A DNA stretch of 64,000 nucleotides from Nannocystis pusilla (GCF_026626665.1 NZ_JAPNKE010000002.1:10746001-10810000); one strand, 5' to 3'. Counted from the stretch's first letter, positions 20,201-30,652 are shown. Translations and numbers: made by a program. The notes: generated from the letters alone by a model not told the origin.

Positions 20201-20827
20201 GCCAGCAGCGCCTCGGGCTGCTGGTCGAGGAGGTCGAGGCGGACGACGACGAGGATCCCGGCGACGGGCTGACGCGGGCGCTTGCCGCCGATCTTGCGCA
20301 GGAGCGCGAGGAAGGCCGGCTGGTCGGTGAATTCGTCGGGGAGCTCGACGAACGCGAGGCCGCCGGCGCCGTAGAATCGCGGCTGGCCGGCGACTTCGTC
20401 GGCGGCGGGCGGGGCCGACTCGCGCGCGCCGGGGACCGCGCGCACGAGGGTGGACTTGCCGTGGCCCTCGGGGCCGACGACGAGCCACCACGGGGCGCCG
20501 CCTCGCTCGCGGTACCACCCGCGCGGCCACGGCTGGGCGTGGCGCAGGTCGCGGAAGAAGCCGCGGAGGCGGCGGTGCAGGGCGCGGAGGCGGGCCCGCT
20601 CGGCGGCGCGGCGGTGACGGACGGCGTCGTCCGGGAGGGCGTGGTACGCCGACGCAGCGGCAAGTTGCTGAGCGCGAGGACGAGGGCGCTGACGGCGAGG
20701 ATGCCGGCGCCGATGGCCACCGCGAGCTTCAAGTAATAGTCGTCGACCGCGAGCAGGCGGAGGATGCCGACGACCACTCCGGTGATGACGGCGAGCTGCG
20801 CGGCGAGCGTGAGGATTGGCGCGTCAT
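17266..20827 (-). CDS. tssM: T6SS inner-membrane protein TssM (IcmF), frame interrupted near its 5' end
   Basis: About 1,187 residues, usual for TssM, a component of the TssJLM membrane complex. The N-terminus has two hydrophobic helices (LTLAAQLAVITGVVVGILRL, LKLAVAIGAGILAVSALVLA), then a GTPase-like domain with Walker A GPEGHGKSTLV at ~20,455-20,475 and ILVVVRLDLLDQQ. A further hydrophobic stretch (AVTGAAAAGFAVYGAVAVTD) precedes the long periplasmic region, which ends in a beta-rich C-domain (HAFTATFDFGKFGAIELGFT). The ATG at 20,827 overlaps the tssL stop; frame changes just after it and near 20,645 are needed to join start, P-loop and body. A 14-bp palindrome lies in the coding sequence at 19,724-19,741. 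Confidence 0.9.
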
Positions 20828-21547
20828 GTCTGGGCCGGGTCCGGGGCGAGGAGGTCGTCGAGGTGCCGCCGCAGCTCGGCGGCGTTGCGGGCGACCTCGA
20901 CGCGGTGGGTGTAGAGCAGGGCGCCGGCGAACAGCAGGGTGAAGCCGGCGACCCACAAGAGGAGCCGACCGGACCGCGGCGAGGCCGGCCACGGCGCCGG
21001 CGCGATCGCGGGCGGGCCGTCGGGAATGGCCAGAGTCGGCCGCAGCTTGGCGAACAGCCGCGCGCGGATCGCCTCGTAGCCGTCGAGGTCGTACGACTCG
21101 TACATGCCGCGCACGCCGAGCGCGACGCACAGCGCGAACACCTCGAGCACCGCGTGCTCGACCGGCGAGGGGCTGTGCTTGTCGATGATCGCCTTGAGCT
21201 CGTCGAAGAAGCGGTTGCCGAGGTCGGTGCGGTTGTTGAAGTACTTCTGCTGCAGCAGCGGCATCTCGCCGGCGGGCGGCGGCGCCGAATAGTCGCAGTG
21301 CGATCCGGGGCGCTGCGAGAACTCGTCGGCGGCGGTGACGAGGGCGACGCGGGCGCGCAGGACGTGCTCGGCGGTGAAGCCGAGCGCGCGCCGGCTCGTC
21401 GAGCCGGAGCTTGCCGAGCGCCCCGTCGATCTCGCGCCGGAGGAGGTGCGGGTCGACGCCGCCGGCCTCGGCGGCCCGCTGCAGCAGGACGATGTTGGAC
21501 AGGGCCGGGGCGATCTGGCGCCGCAGCCACGCGCTCGCGTCGGACAC
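20824..21547 (-). CDS. tssL: T6SS inner-membrane protein TssL (DotU/IcmH), frame interrupted once
   Basis: About 241 residues. A cytoplasmic DotU domain is followed by one C-terminal transmembrane helix (LLLWVAGFTLLFAGALLYTH). Family marks are LVTAADEF, FNNRTDLGNRFFDELKAII, LEVFALCVALGVRGMYE and IRARLFAKL. The start is the GTG at 21,547, 3 bp after the tssK stop; the TGA overlaps the tssM ATG. A frame change near 21,385, in a CGCGCGC run, separates the N-terminal 55 residues (SDASAWLRRQIAPALSNIVL) from the rest. No peptidoglycan-binding extension is present, so wall anchoring must come from another protein. Confidence 0.92.
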
Positions 21548-21550
21548 GGG

Positions 21551-22924
21551 TCAGCCCTCCTTGCGGGGGATGCCGAACAGGCGCAGGCTGGCGCGCTGCG
21601 GGTCGTAGGGCGGACGGATGTAGATGGCGATCCGGCGCTCGGCGAGGAGCTCGTGCCACAGCGGATCGTTGAGGTCGAGGAGGAAGTAGGCCTGCCGCGG
21701 CTGGGTCGGGATCTCGGGCGGCGGGCGCAAGGTGGCGCGCAGCGGGACGCCCAGGGCGCTGACCTCGACGATCTTCCGGATCCGCCGCCATGACGCGATC
21801 TTGGCGACTTCGGGGATCTCTTTGTTGGCGACGACGAGGTCGCTGTCGACGGTGACGACGAGGACGAAGGTGGTGCAGTGAATGAGGCGCTCGTCGGTGA
21901 ACTCGCCGACCCACGAGGTGCCCTGATTGACGCGCAGCGGCAGCTCGATGCACACCGGGTCGAACTCCTTGCCGAGCAGGCGCCGCACCTCGGCGAACAG
22001 CGGGACGAAGGTGCCGCGCAGGTCGTCGATCTGGTAGGAGGGGAACTCGGTGGGGTCGCCCTCGGCGGCGACTGTCATGAGGCTGCCGCCGAGCTGGACG
22101 AGGGCCTGGTAGACGGCGAGCGGGTGCGTGGCCGGAGTGTCGCCGCAGTGCTTGAGCCAGGGCAGGGCGAGGTCGAGGGCGTGGAGGAAGAGGGTCTTGT
22201 CGAGCTCGCGCTGGGTGAAGTCGAACTTGGCGCCGTCGCGGGCGCGCCGCTCCTCGGCCAGGGCCCGGCGCTTGGTGACGGCGCGGGTGATGATGTCGTG
22301 CAGGTCGTCGGTGAGCGCGGGCGCGGCCCGCAGGGCGAGGCTCGGGGGGATGAAATCGTCGGACAGGCGGAAGCCGCCGGCGTCGTCGCGCACGAGCTCG
22401 GCGATCGGCAGGGCCGTGAAGTCGTTGCGCGGCTCGCCCTCGAACAGGAACACCGGCGCAGGTTCGCTGACCTGCACGTCGTGCTCCTTGCGCGCGTGGG
22501 TGAGGTCGAAGACGCGGCGGGTGGCGCCGCGGTAGCGGTGCACCGCGCTGGCGTCGCCGGTGAGCGCGTAGTTGGCGACGCCCTCGCGCAACAGCGGGAG
22601 CGCCAGATACACGCGCAGGGCCTCGGTGCGGGCGGTGAAGTGCGGAGCGATCGGGCGGCTCGGCGGGCGCTGCGAGCTGCCGGCGTCGATCGTGAGCGGG
22701 GTGCCGTCGGGCAGGACGCCGCGGAAGCCGAGCAATTGCAGGGTGCCGGCCTTGAGCGCGGCGACGTCGAACTGAATCACGACGGCGCCCCAGGGCGCGT
22801 GGTGCAGCGCCTGCAGGCGGGCGTCGACGTATTGCTCGTGGTAGAGGTCCTGCTGCTGCATGTGCTGCGGACACATCAGCATGCCTTCACTCCACAGCGG
22901 GCGGGTGGCATGGGCGAGGGTCAT
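21551..22924 (-). CDS. tssK: T6SS baseplate protein TssK
   Basis: 457 residues, intact. TssK trimers connect the baseplate to the TssJLM complex. The N-terminus has the TssK signature WSEGMLMCPQHMQQQDLYHE (residues ~11-30), followed by VVIQFDVAALKAGTLQL and a C-terminal receptor-like domain (YFLLDLNDPLWHELLAERRI, then RLFGIPRKE). The ATG at 22,924 overlaps the tssJ stop, so translation is probably coupled. Confidence 0.96.
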   Translation of the reverse strand: MTLAHATRPLWSEGMLMCPQHMQQQDLYHEQYVDARLQALHHAPWGAVVIQFDVAALKAGTLQLLGFRGVLPDGTPLTIDAGSSQRPPSRPIAPHFTARTEALRVYLALPLLREGVANYALTGDASAVHRYRGATRRVFDLTHARKEHDVQVSEPAPVFLFEGEPRNDFTALPIAELVRDDAGGFRLSDDFIPPSLALRAAPALTDDLHDIITRAVTKRRALAEERRARDGAKFDFTQRELDKTLFLHALDLALPWLKHCGDTPATHPLAVYQALVQLGGSLMTVAAEGDPTEFPSYQIDDLRGTFVPLFAEVRRLLGKEFDPVCIELPLRVNQGTSWVGEFTDERLIHCTTFVLVVTVDSDLVVANKEIPEVAKIASWRRIRKIVEVSALGVPLRATLRPPPEIPTQPRQAYFLLDLNDPLWHELLAERRIAIYIRPPYDPQRASLRLFGIPRKEG

Positions 22925-23688
22925 GGCGTACTCCTGAAGGCTGGCGAGAGCGGCGGCTTGCGGAGAGAGGGGCTGGCGGGCGCGCGCGGGGGCGCTGGCG
23001 CCGAGGGGGCGGAGGGGAGGGCGGGAGCGCTGGGCGCGGTCGGCGTCGACGGGACCTGCGGGACCGTCGGCACCGAAGGGATGCTCGGCAGCGAGGGCTT
23101 GCGGCGCTGCTTTCGCGGCTTCGACTGCACGCGGGCCACCGGCGCGCAGGTGGTCTCGAAGGCCTGGACGTCGAAGCCGGCCGGCGGGAAGCGACCGCCG
23201 TTGATTTCATACTCGTCGAAGGCGAGGTAGATGCACGGATCGCCGATCGGCTTGCCGCGCGCGGCGGCGTCGCAGGCCTGCTCGGAATGACCGGACGGGA
23301 CGGCGAAGACCTGATACCAGGCGTCGCCGAGCGGCTCGCGGAACAGGCCGACGGTGACGACGTGGGTGGTGCTCGGGTCGAGCTCGAGCGTCCAGCGCTC
23401 GCGGCCGCCGGGGAAAATCTCCCGCTCGTACGACTTCACCAGCGCCTCGCCGAACGCCTGATCGTGGCGCTCGAGCACCACGGCGAAGTCGAGGGCGTCG
23501 AGGCCGTTGCCCGACTTGAGCTCGTAGATCCGCAGGTTCGCGGCGCACGGCCGGCCGTCCTCGCACGGGTTCAGGTCCGGCCCCGCCGCGGCGAGCAGCT
23601 GGATCGGCAGCGGGCCCTCCTGCGCGCTGCAGGTGTGACGGGGCTTGCACGCGAGGAGCGCGAGCGGGACAAGGAGTAGCGGTCTCAT
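22921..23688 (-). CDS. tssJ: T6SS outer-membrane lipoprotein TssJ with Pro/Ser-rich tail
   Basis: 255 residues, intact. A lipoprotein signal is clear: MRPLLLVPLALLAC with the lipid cysteine at residue 14. The TssJ beta-sandwich follows (ANLRIYELKSGNGLDALDFA, FPGGRERWTLELDPSTTHVV, VGLFREPLGDAWYQVFAVPS), anchoring the membrane complex in the outer membrane and contacting TssM. Unusually, the C-terminal ~70 residues form a Pro/Ser/Ala-rich low-complexity tail (PSIPSVPTVPQVPSTPTAP). It starts at the ATG at 23,688, overlapping the stop of the FHA-ATPase gene. Confidence 0.92.
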   Translation of the reverse strand: MRPLLLVPLALLACKPRHTCSAQEGPLPIQLLAAAGPDLNPCEDGRPCAANLRIYELKSGNGLDALDFAVVLERHDQAFGEALVKSYEREIFPGGRERWTLELDPSTTHVVTVGLFREPLGDAWYQVFAVPSGHSEQACDAAARGKPIGDPCIYLAFDEYEINGGRFPPAGFDVQAFETTCAPVARVQSKPRKQRRKPSLPSIPSVPTVPQVPSTPTAPSAPALPSAPSAPAPPRAPASPSLRKPPLSPAFRSTP

Positions 23689-25483
23689 CGGATCACCTGC
23701 GGCTCGACGGTGGTTGGTTCGACGGCCGAGAGCTCGGGCTTCCACGCGAACAGCTCGGCGAGGCCGCCGCGCGGGCGGACCTCGGCGATCGTGTCGACAT
23801 ACAGGCGATCGCCGGCGGCGAGCCGCACGCCGACGAGCACGTCGAAGCAGGCGGCGACGGCCTGGCGCGCGCCCGGCAGATCGAGCGCGCCGTGGAACGC
23901 GACGAGCATGGCGGCCAGGCGCTGCAGCGCGCCGTCGCCCGAGCTCGCGCGGGTGCTGGCCAGGGTGCCGCCGCCCTGGTGCCGGGCGAGCGCGAGCAGC
24001 TCGGCGAGGTCGCCGGCGGCCAGCTCCTCGACGATCAGCCAGTCGGGGACGAGGCGCCGCGCGCACGACCAGGCGGCGGGGTCGTGGCCGTCGAGGATGA
24101 TGACATGGCTCTTGGGCCAGGTGGTTCGCCGGCGCAGGACGGCCGCGCCGGACGCGGGGGGCAGCTCCCCGCGAGCCCGGCGAGGAGGCGGGACGGATCG
24201 GCCGCGGGCCCGCCGTGGACGAGGATGTTGAGATCGCGGCGCAATGCGAGGCGCAGCATTTCGGCGGCTGCGCCGGGCAGGGTGCGCGCGGCGACCAAAT
24301 CTTCGAGGCCCAGCGGCGCCGCGGCGCGGGTCCGCGAGATCGTCACGAGGGGGCCCGAGAGCGCGATGGCGGGACCCCACGCGTGGACCTCGAGGCCCGG
24401 CTCCACCGCGACGGCGAACGAATCGTCGAGGTGGCGGCCGGTCCAGCGCTCGAGCGCCGCGAGCAGAGCCTGGGCGCAGGAGAAGCGGCTGGTGCAGGCC
24501 TCGCGGTGGTTGCCGCGATGGACGTCGATGCCGTCCGCGCCGCGCACGACGATCCGCGTGACCGCCGGGTCGTCGAGCAGCGGCCCGAGCGGGCCGAGGC
24601 CGCACAGCTCGCGGGCCAGCCACTCGGGCCATAGACCTGCGGGCAGGGCCAGGCCCTGGACGGCCTGGCGCGCGTGCTCGGTGACGCGAGGAATGTCGGC
24701 AGCGCTCAATCGCGGCGGGCGATCGCCGGCGGTCGCGCCGAACTGCGCGGCGAGCTGGCCATAGACCTGTGAGAGGCGGTCTCCGCGGACTGCGGCCGTG
24801 CCTACCGGCTCGGCCTGGGGGACGACTTGACGGCCGTCACCGCGGTTCACGGGCTCGGCTGGCGGGTCCCATGGGTGGTCGCCTCCGCGGCCCCCGAGGT
24901 CGACCGGATCTGCTCGCGGGACGAGTTCGCGGTGGGCCAGCGCGAGGTCGTCACCGCGGCCCACGGCGGCGCCGCTCGCCGCGAGCTGCGGTCCGGGGGC
25001 AGGCACGAATCGGGGCGCCGCAGGCGAGGCTTCGGGGCGCGGGGCGGGTAGGTCCGGCGGCGAGGCGGTGTCGAGGCTCGGCAGCTCGTCGTCGCCGGGG
25101 ACGAGCGCGAGGGTCGAGGCCGGCGGTGAGGCGACCGCCGGGCGTCGCGCCTCCGGCGGCGGCGCATCGGCCCCGCCGAGCTCCCACCGCAGCGTGTAGC
25201 CGTCGATCTCGATCTGGTCCCCCGGCGCGAGCGCCCGCGGGGCCGTGATCGGCTCGCCGTTGACGAACGTGCCATTGGTCGAATGATCGACCACGGTGAG
25301 GCCGGCCTCGGCGACCAGGATGTGGGCGTGCTTGGTGGACACTCTCGGCGCGTTGAGGACGATGTCGTTGACGCCGTCCTTGACCTCGCGCGCGCGGCCG
25401 ATCCGGATCAGCGGCTGCGAGAACGGCATCACGGAGGCGACCTCCCCGCGGTGGAGCACGACGATCGTGACTTGAGGGTGCAT
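23685..25483 (-). CDS. FHA domain fused to degenerate CpaF/VirB11-like ATPase, frame interrupted once
   Basis: About 600 residues. Residues ~20-100 are an FHA domain (RIGRAREVKDGVNDIVLNAP, VSTKHAHIL, TNGTFVNGEPI), which binds phosphothreonine. A Pro/Ala linker leads to a CpaF-like region from ~230: LGPLGPLLDDPAVTRIVV, GIDVHR, then the expected P-loop place near residue 420, which reads NILVHGGPAADPSRLLAGL. It lacks the Walker Lys-Thr/Ser. The later IVEELAAGDLAELLAL and GGGTLASTRAS correspond to the Walker B and His-box areas of secretion ATPases but are altered. A frame change near 24,140-24,170 is required. First gene of the operon ending at tssA; its TGA overlaps the tssJ ATG. Probably a post-translational regulator or scaffold rather than an active ATPase. 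Confidence 0.8.
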
Positions 25484-25516
25484 GACATCGACCTGGCCTG
25501 AGCGACCAATCCTTAT

Positions 25517-25540
25517 GGACCTGTCCGTTCGGACATATGA
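25517..25540. repeat. 14-bp palindromic repeat in a divergent promoter region
   Basis: Node CCTG at 25,520 and CATA at 25,534 (14 bp apart) give a GGACCTGTCC-GTTC-GGACAT dyad. It lies in the 108-bp gap between the FHA-ATPase gene (minus) and the lipoprotein gene at 25,592 (plus), so it overlaps any promoter there. Confidence 0.75.
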
Positions 25541-25591
25541 TTAAAGCCTGTTGACTTGCGATGGCCGCGGCGTTACTCAGCGCGCGTGGAC

Positions 25592-26242
25592 ATGGAACGT
25601 ATGAGGAGTCGTGGGCGCGCGCCGGGCCTTCGCCCGGTGCTGATCGCCTGTTGCTGTTGGATGATGGCCTCCGGCTTCGGCTGCGCGCGGCGCATCGACC
25701 TCACCCCGCAGGAGTTCGAGCGCTGGCACCGCGAGGACCCGGACTTGAACGACCTGCGGGTGTATCCGAGCCGGCGGCTGCTGTCGTTCTATCCCCAGCT
25801 CGGAGACGACGTGACCCGCGACGTCAAGGACCGCAAGGTGATCGAGCGCGGCGAGAAGCAGCGGCACCGCCGCCTCGTCACGCGCTCGACGTCGGGCAAG
25901 ATCGTCGCCATCGACGAACTCAACGGGATGCCGCGGTTCTGGGTGACGTTCTACGCCGATTGCGCGGCGCCGGAGTGCGCGTACGGGTTCGTGCAGACCG
26001 AGCTGCACCGCTATTCGCTGGTGTCGGTGCCGCAGCTCGAGGGCTTCCAGCCGCCGATCTCCTACCGGCGCAACCGCCTGAAGCGCAACAAGATCCGGCT
26101 GCTGCGGCAGCGGTCGCTGGCCGAGACGAACGAGGTCCTGGCGGCGCCGCGCTCGGGCAAGGCGCTGCCCATCGACCTGCAGCTGCGCAAGGACTCGTGG
26201 CGGCCGACCCGGACGACCTGGGAGAAGGCCCCCGGCGTGTGA
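25592..26242 (+). CDS. Lipoprotein of unknown function in the T6SS cluster
   Basis: 216 residues, intact, no family recognised. The N-terminus is a lipoprotein signal (RPVLIACCCWMMASGFGC with the lipid cysteine followed by ARRID). The mature part is basic and mixed alpha/beta (FYPQLGDDVTRDVKDRKVIE; MPRFWVTFYADCAAPECAYG) with a Cys pair near residue 125. I use the ATG at 25,592, though the ATG at 25,601 is also possible. It is alone on the plus strand and converges with the next lipoprotein; position suggests an envelope-side T6SS accessory. Confidence 0.7.
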   Translation: MERMRSRGRAPGLRPVLIACCCWMMASGFGCARRIDLTPQEFERWHREDPDLNDLRVYPSRRLLSFYPQLGDDVTRDVKDRKVIERGEKQRHRRLVTRSTSGKIVAIDELNGMPRFWVTFYADCAAPECAYGFVQTELHRYSLVSVPQLEGFQPPISYRRNRLKRNKIRLLRQRSLAETNEVLAAPRSGKALPIDLQLRKDSWRPTRTTWEKAPGV

Positions 26243-26270
26243 CGAATCGGCGAGAGAGGGCGCTGCGCCG

Positions 26271-27183
26271 TCATGGCGTTCGCGCCTTTCCCCACGCGCT
26301 GCGCGAGGTCGAGAAGCGGCCGTCCTCCCACGCGAGCTCTCGCTCGTAACGCATGAGCTCGTGCTCGTCGCAGGTGTTCGCGCCGGCGGCGGGATCGCAG
26401 TCGCGGACCCGGACCGACTCGGCGATCGTGATGCCGGTGGCCTTGAATCGCAGGCTGCGCTGGACCTCGCTGCGGCGGATCCACCCGTCCTTCTGCGGGA
26501 CCGCGGATTCTTCGTAGGTGGCGATCCGCGCCGGACCGGCCGGTTCTCCGTCCTCCAGCAGGTCCGACTGGACGAACCGCTGCTCGACGAGGGGCAGCAG
26601 ATAGACCTCGCGCCGGCACCGCGGACGAGCCCCGGGCTTGTCGGGGGTCGGACAGACCTCGGCGTCGGCGACCAGCACCTGGCCGTCGTCGAGGGGCTCC
26701 AGGCGCAGGCGCGGGCGGCGATAGGGGCCCACAGGGTGCCGATCCCGCGGATGTCGATGCCCCGCGCGGTCCAGCGGACGAGGGCGACCGGACCCCGGGC
26801 GGTCCCGTCGGCGTAGAACGCGACGCGACCCCAGACGAGCAGCGCGCCGTCGGGACCTTCCCCGAAGGACAGGTCGGCCTCGGTGAGCGGGCGTGCCGGC
26901 AAGGGCTCGGCGCGCGACCGCGGGTCGCGCTCGGCCGCGGCGGCGTCGGGCCAGACGACGGCGATCTGCTTGCCGCTGCACTCGCGGGCGTCGTCGGCCG
27001 CGACGAGCTGCGGCCGCTGAATGTTGGGCACCAGCAGCGAGAACCAGGTGGCGAACGGCAACATCCGCGTGTCGGCCTCGTCGGCGCGGCCGGAGCCGAC
27101 CTCGGTCGAGGGCACACCGGCAGCGGGCCGGTCGCCGGCTTGCACGCGACGAGCCCGAGGACAAACATCCAACATTGCCTCAT
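26271..27183 (-). CDS. Lipoprotein of unknown function downstream of FHA protein, frame interrupted twice
   Basis: About 300 residues. The signal MRQCWMFVLGLVAC gives a lipid cysteine at residue 14 (CKPATG). The mature protein is read across three frames: LPFATWFSLLVPNIQRPQLV, ADLSFGEGPDGALLVWGRVA, then REVYLLPLVEQRFVQSDLLE and ATGITIAESVRVRDCDPAAG. Frame changes lie near 27,125 and 26,730. The ATG at 27,183 overlaps the TGA of the FHA gene, so the two are co-translated. No family recognised; the order FHA-lipoprotein in a T6SS cluster suggests a cell-envelope partner of the secretion machine. Confidence 0.65.
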
Positions 27184-28462
27184 GGTCGGTCCTCCGGCTC
27201 GCCCGCGTGGAACGGGATGCCGACGCGGGCCAGCGCTCGCGTGTAGGCGCGCGCGAACGCGGTGCGAAAGCCCGGGGTGAGGTGATCGTAGGTGTCACCG
27301 CACAGCGAGGCGAAGCATGCCTCGTAATGCCGCCACAGCGCCGCGGTGCGCGTGGGCCAGGAGGCGGACACGGTGCGCTCCATCTCGCTGGGGGAGAGGG
27401 TGAAGACGACCTCGCGCGCGCCGCTCAGGGCGGCCTGCGCATAACATTGCAGGTGATCGACCAGGCCGGCGAAGCTGCGCACCAGCTCGCTGCGCGCCTC
27501 GCCGGCGTCGCGCCAGTCGAGCAGGTAGCGCAGCCACTCCTCGCGGGTGTCGAGCCCCGCGAGCGGATCGGGGAGCGCCTCCCAGCGCACGCCCAGGTCG
27601 GTGGATTGGCGCGCCCGGACGCGGTGGAGCTCGAGGGTGCAAGCGGCGAACACCCGCAGCACGTCGACCACGCGCGCGAGGAAGCGGCGGATCTCCGGCT
27701 CCCCCGCGGGCACCTGCAAGCCGGGCAGCAGCTCGGTCGCCGCGCGCGCCACGGCCCCGAGCTCGCCGAGGCCGCCGAGCGCCTCGTCGTCGCGGGCGAT
27801 GCTCGGGCGGTCGGCGGCCGGGAACTCGCGGAAGACGATGCGCACGTCGTCGGCCTCGTGGTCGAAGGCGCCGCGCAACTCGAGGAGCGTGCGCATGCAA
27901 GCGTCCTCCCAGGCGCGCCGGGCGACCTCGAATTGCTTGTGGAGAGGCCGGAGCGCGGCGACCGTGTCCTGCAGGCGGACCCGCCGGCCGGCGTGTCGAT
28001 GAGCGTCGGAGGGCAGCTCCGGCAGGTCGGGCGCGTCCGCGGCGGGGCCGCGCTTGAAGGCGGATTCGACGGCGAGCGCCGGCAAGTCGGGAAGCTCGGC
28101 GTCCCTGCTCGCGGCAGTGACGGGCGGGGGAGCGGCGCGCCCGGCCGCGGTGTCGACCGCTTCGATCTGGAGCTCGAGGGTGCTCAGCGTGGCGATCAGC
28201 CGGCCGGCGATCGGCATCGCGGCCCCGGCATCCAGCCGCGCGGCGGCGACGGTGAAGCCGTTGTGGAGGGCGAGCGCGTGGAGAAATAGCCGCCCGCCGG
28301 GTCCTGCCGGACCTCGGCGTGCCAGCGCGATACGAAGGGATAGTCGAGCCGAACGTCGTTGTCCTCGTGGCGGCCGATCCGCACGGGAAATCGGTCGAAT
28401 CGCCGGTTGAAGACGACGTTGCGCGTCTGATGGTCGACCACGGTGAACGATAGAACACCCAT
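27180..28462 (-). CDS. T6SS-associated FHA-domain protein (TagH-like), frame interrupted once
   Basis: About 427 residues. An N-terminal FHA domain spans residues ~5-80 (FPVRIGRHEDNDVRLDYPFV with SRWHAEVRQD; then HNGFTV after the shift). The rest is helical, ending in a TagH-like C-domain (SPSEMERTVSASWPTRTAAL; YEACFASLCGDTYDHLTPGF; FARAYTRALARVGIPF). TagH/Fha proteins bind phosphorylated threonines and tune T6SS firing with PpkA/PppA; no kinase or phosphatase gene is in this window. A frame change near 28,290 joins the FHA part to the body. The ATG at 28,462 is divergent from vgrG2. Confidence 0.8.
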
Positions 28463-28600
28463 AGATACTGAGGGATACAGGCCTCAGAGCCGTATCGTAC
28501 CAAAGCCGGGAGGCGAGGGATTAAGAATCTTTTGCGAGGTGGATTACAGAGTAAACGGTGACGTGGGATGGGCGTGAAGTCTGTGAAGTAAACAGCATTC
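28463..28600. promoter_or_regulatory. AT-rich divergent promoter region between FHA gene and vgrG2
   Basis: 138 bp between two outward-facing starts, markedly more AT-rich than its surroundings. The heptamer AGTAAAC occurs twice in direct orientation (28,550-28,556 and 28,587-28,593), which could be an operator, but I cannot assign a regulator. Confidence 0.45.
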
Positions 28601-30647
28601 ATGACGAATGCGGTGACATCGGCGATTCGGGCGTTCCTTCTTGACGAGGGGCTGGCGGCGTGGTTTGGTTCCTCGACTGATTCGATGTCGGTAATTGACA
28701 TGATCTCGGGTCCCCTCTCGGCGTTGCTGTCCAGCGACCCGGTATTCAGCCTGCGCGTCGCCGGGCTCCCGTTGCGGGTGGCGCGCTTCTCGGGCACGAG
28801 GCCGTGTCGAGCCTGTTCGAGTTCCGCGCCGAGGTCGCCGGGCCCGAGCTCGATCCGGAGACGCTCGTCGGGCAGCCGGCGACGCTGACCATCAAGGGCG
28901 CCGAGGCGCCCCGCCTGGTCCACGGGCTGGTGTCGGAGGCCGAGTACGTCGGCGAGACGCGTCACCTGCAGCTCTACGAGCTGACGATCGTTCCGTGGGC
29001 GCACCGTCTGCTTCACCGCAGCAGCTGCCGGCTGTTCCAGGACAAGACGACCGAGCAGATCGTCACCGAGGTGCTGACGACGGCGGGCCTCGACAAGAAG
29101 TGGTTTCGCTTCTCGCTGGTCGAATCGTACGCCCCGCGCAACTATTGCGTACAGTACCGGGAGACCGACCTGGCGTTCGTGACCCGTCTATTGGAAGAGG
29201 ACGGGATCTTCTACTTCTTCGAGCACGAGGAGGACGCGCACGTGTGGGTGATGGCCGACCACGCGAAGGCCCACACGCCGATCGTCGGTAACCCGGCGGT
29301 GTGGTTCAACCCGCCGATGGGCAGCTTCGTGCAAGACCGCGAGCACGTGCGCAGCTTCCGGTTCGGCGGCCGCGTGCGCCCGGGCAAGGTGTCGCTGCGC
29401 GACGTGAACCTTCACAAGCCCGATCAGAAGATGGAGGTCAGCGAGGCGGCGAAGGCCGACGCGGACCTCGAGGTGTACGACTTCCGGGGGAATACCAGGA
29501 CCCGGGTCGCGGGGAGCCGCATCAGGGGCAGCGGATGGCGAAGATCCGGCTCGAGGCGCTGCAAGCGCTGCGCAAGCTCGGCAGCGGGGACAGCGACTGC
29601 CCTCGGCTGACGCCGGGGTTCATGATGCAGCTGGTGGGGCACTCGCGGCCGGAGCTGAACACGCAGTACCGCGTGATGCAGGTGAGCCACGCGGGCAGCC
29701 AGCCGCAGGTGCTCGACCAGGACGCGTCGGGCGAGAGCTCGTATCACAACACGTTCACGGTGACGGAGCTCAAGGTGCCGTATCGGCCGGCCCGCGTGAC
29801 GCCGCGGCCGGTGATGCGCGGGCTGCAGACGGCGACGGTGGTGGGGCCGAAGGGCGAGGACGTGCATGTCGACGAGCACGGGCGCGTGCGCGTGCAGTTC
29901 CACTGGGACCGCGAGGGCGGACACGACGAGTCGAGCACGTGCTGGGTCCGCGTGGCCCAGCTATGGGCAGGGAACGGCTGGGGCTCGATGTTCATTCCGC
30001 GCATCGGGCACGAGGTGCTGGTCGACTTCATCGAGGGCGACCCGGACCGGCCGATCGTGACCGGGCGCATCTACCACGGGATGAACGCGCTGCCGTACCC
30101 GCTGCCGAAAGAGAAGACGAAGACGACGCTGAAGTCGGACAGCTCGATCGGCGGTGGGGGTTTTAATGAGTTTCGGTTCGAGGACAAGAAGGGCGAGGAG
30201 GAGGTGTTCCTCCACGCGCAGAAGGACTGGAACACGACAATTCTAAATAATCTGACGGAGAACGTCGGGTCGGACCGGACGTCGTCGATCGGTTCGAACG
30301 AGTCGATCTCGGTGGGCGGGAGCCGGTCGTCGACGATCACTGCGTCCGAGACGGTGACGGTCGGGGCCGGCCGCACGGTCAACGTCGGCACGAGCGACAT
30401 GACGACGGTCGGGGCCGAGTACAGCGTGACGATCTCTCAGCCGCCGGCCGCGGAGCCCATCATGAGCGTGGAGCCGAACATGAGCGAGATGCCGCCGCCC
30501 GGGCCGACGAGCATCACGATGAGCGACAAGAACTACATGGTGACGACCGGGCAGGCGACCATCACGATGAGCGGGCCGTCGATCGTGATCGAGGCGGAAG
30601 GGGGGATTGTAATCAAGGGGGCGGTGATTCACTTGAATCCGCCGTGA
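28601..30647 (+). CDS. vgrG: T6SS spike protein VgrG (TssI), copy 2, frame interrupted twice
   Basis: Same architecture as VgrG1: gp27-like part (SLFEFRAEVAGPELDPETLV, APRNYCVQYRETDLAFVTRL, EDGIFYFFEHEEDAHVW) and gp5 part (RVRVQFHWDREGG, WGSMFIPRIGHEVLVDFIEG). The C-terminal beta-helical tip is shorter and ends in a Met-rich, Pro-rich stretch (EPNMSEMPPPGPTSITM) before GGIVIKGAVIHLNP. I give the ATG at 28,601; the ATG at 28,685 (MSVIDMISG) fits VgrG proteins about as well. Frame changes near 28,796 (FSG to HEAVSSL) and 29,490 behave like single-base losses in G/C runs. It ends 5 bp from the stop of the convergent immunity gene and presumably loads the Rhs2 effector. Confidence 0.9.
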
Positions 30648-30652
30648 CTCGC

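Noticed and set aside
16924..20736. Long plus-strand frame across tssM and tssC2
   Set aside because: Low-complexity Arg/Gly/Val composition and no motifs; it is the complement of well-supported minus-strand genes.
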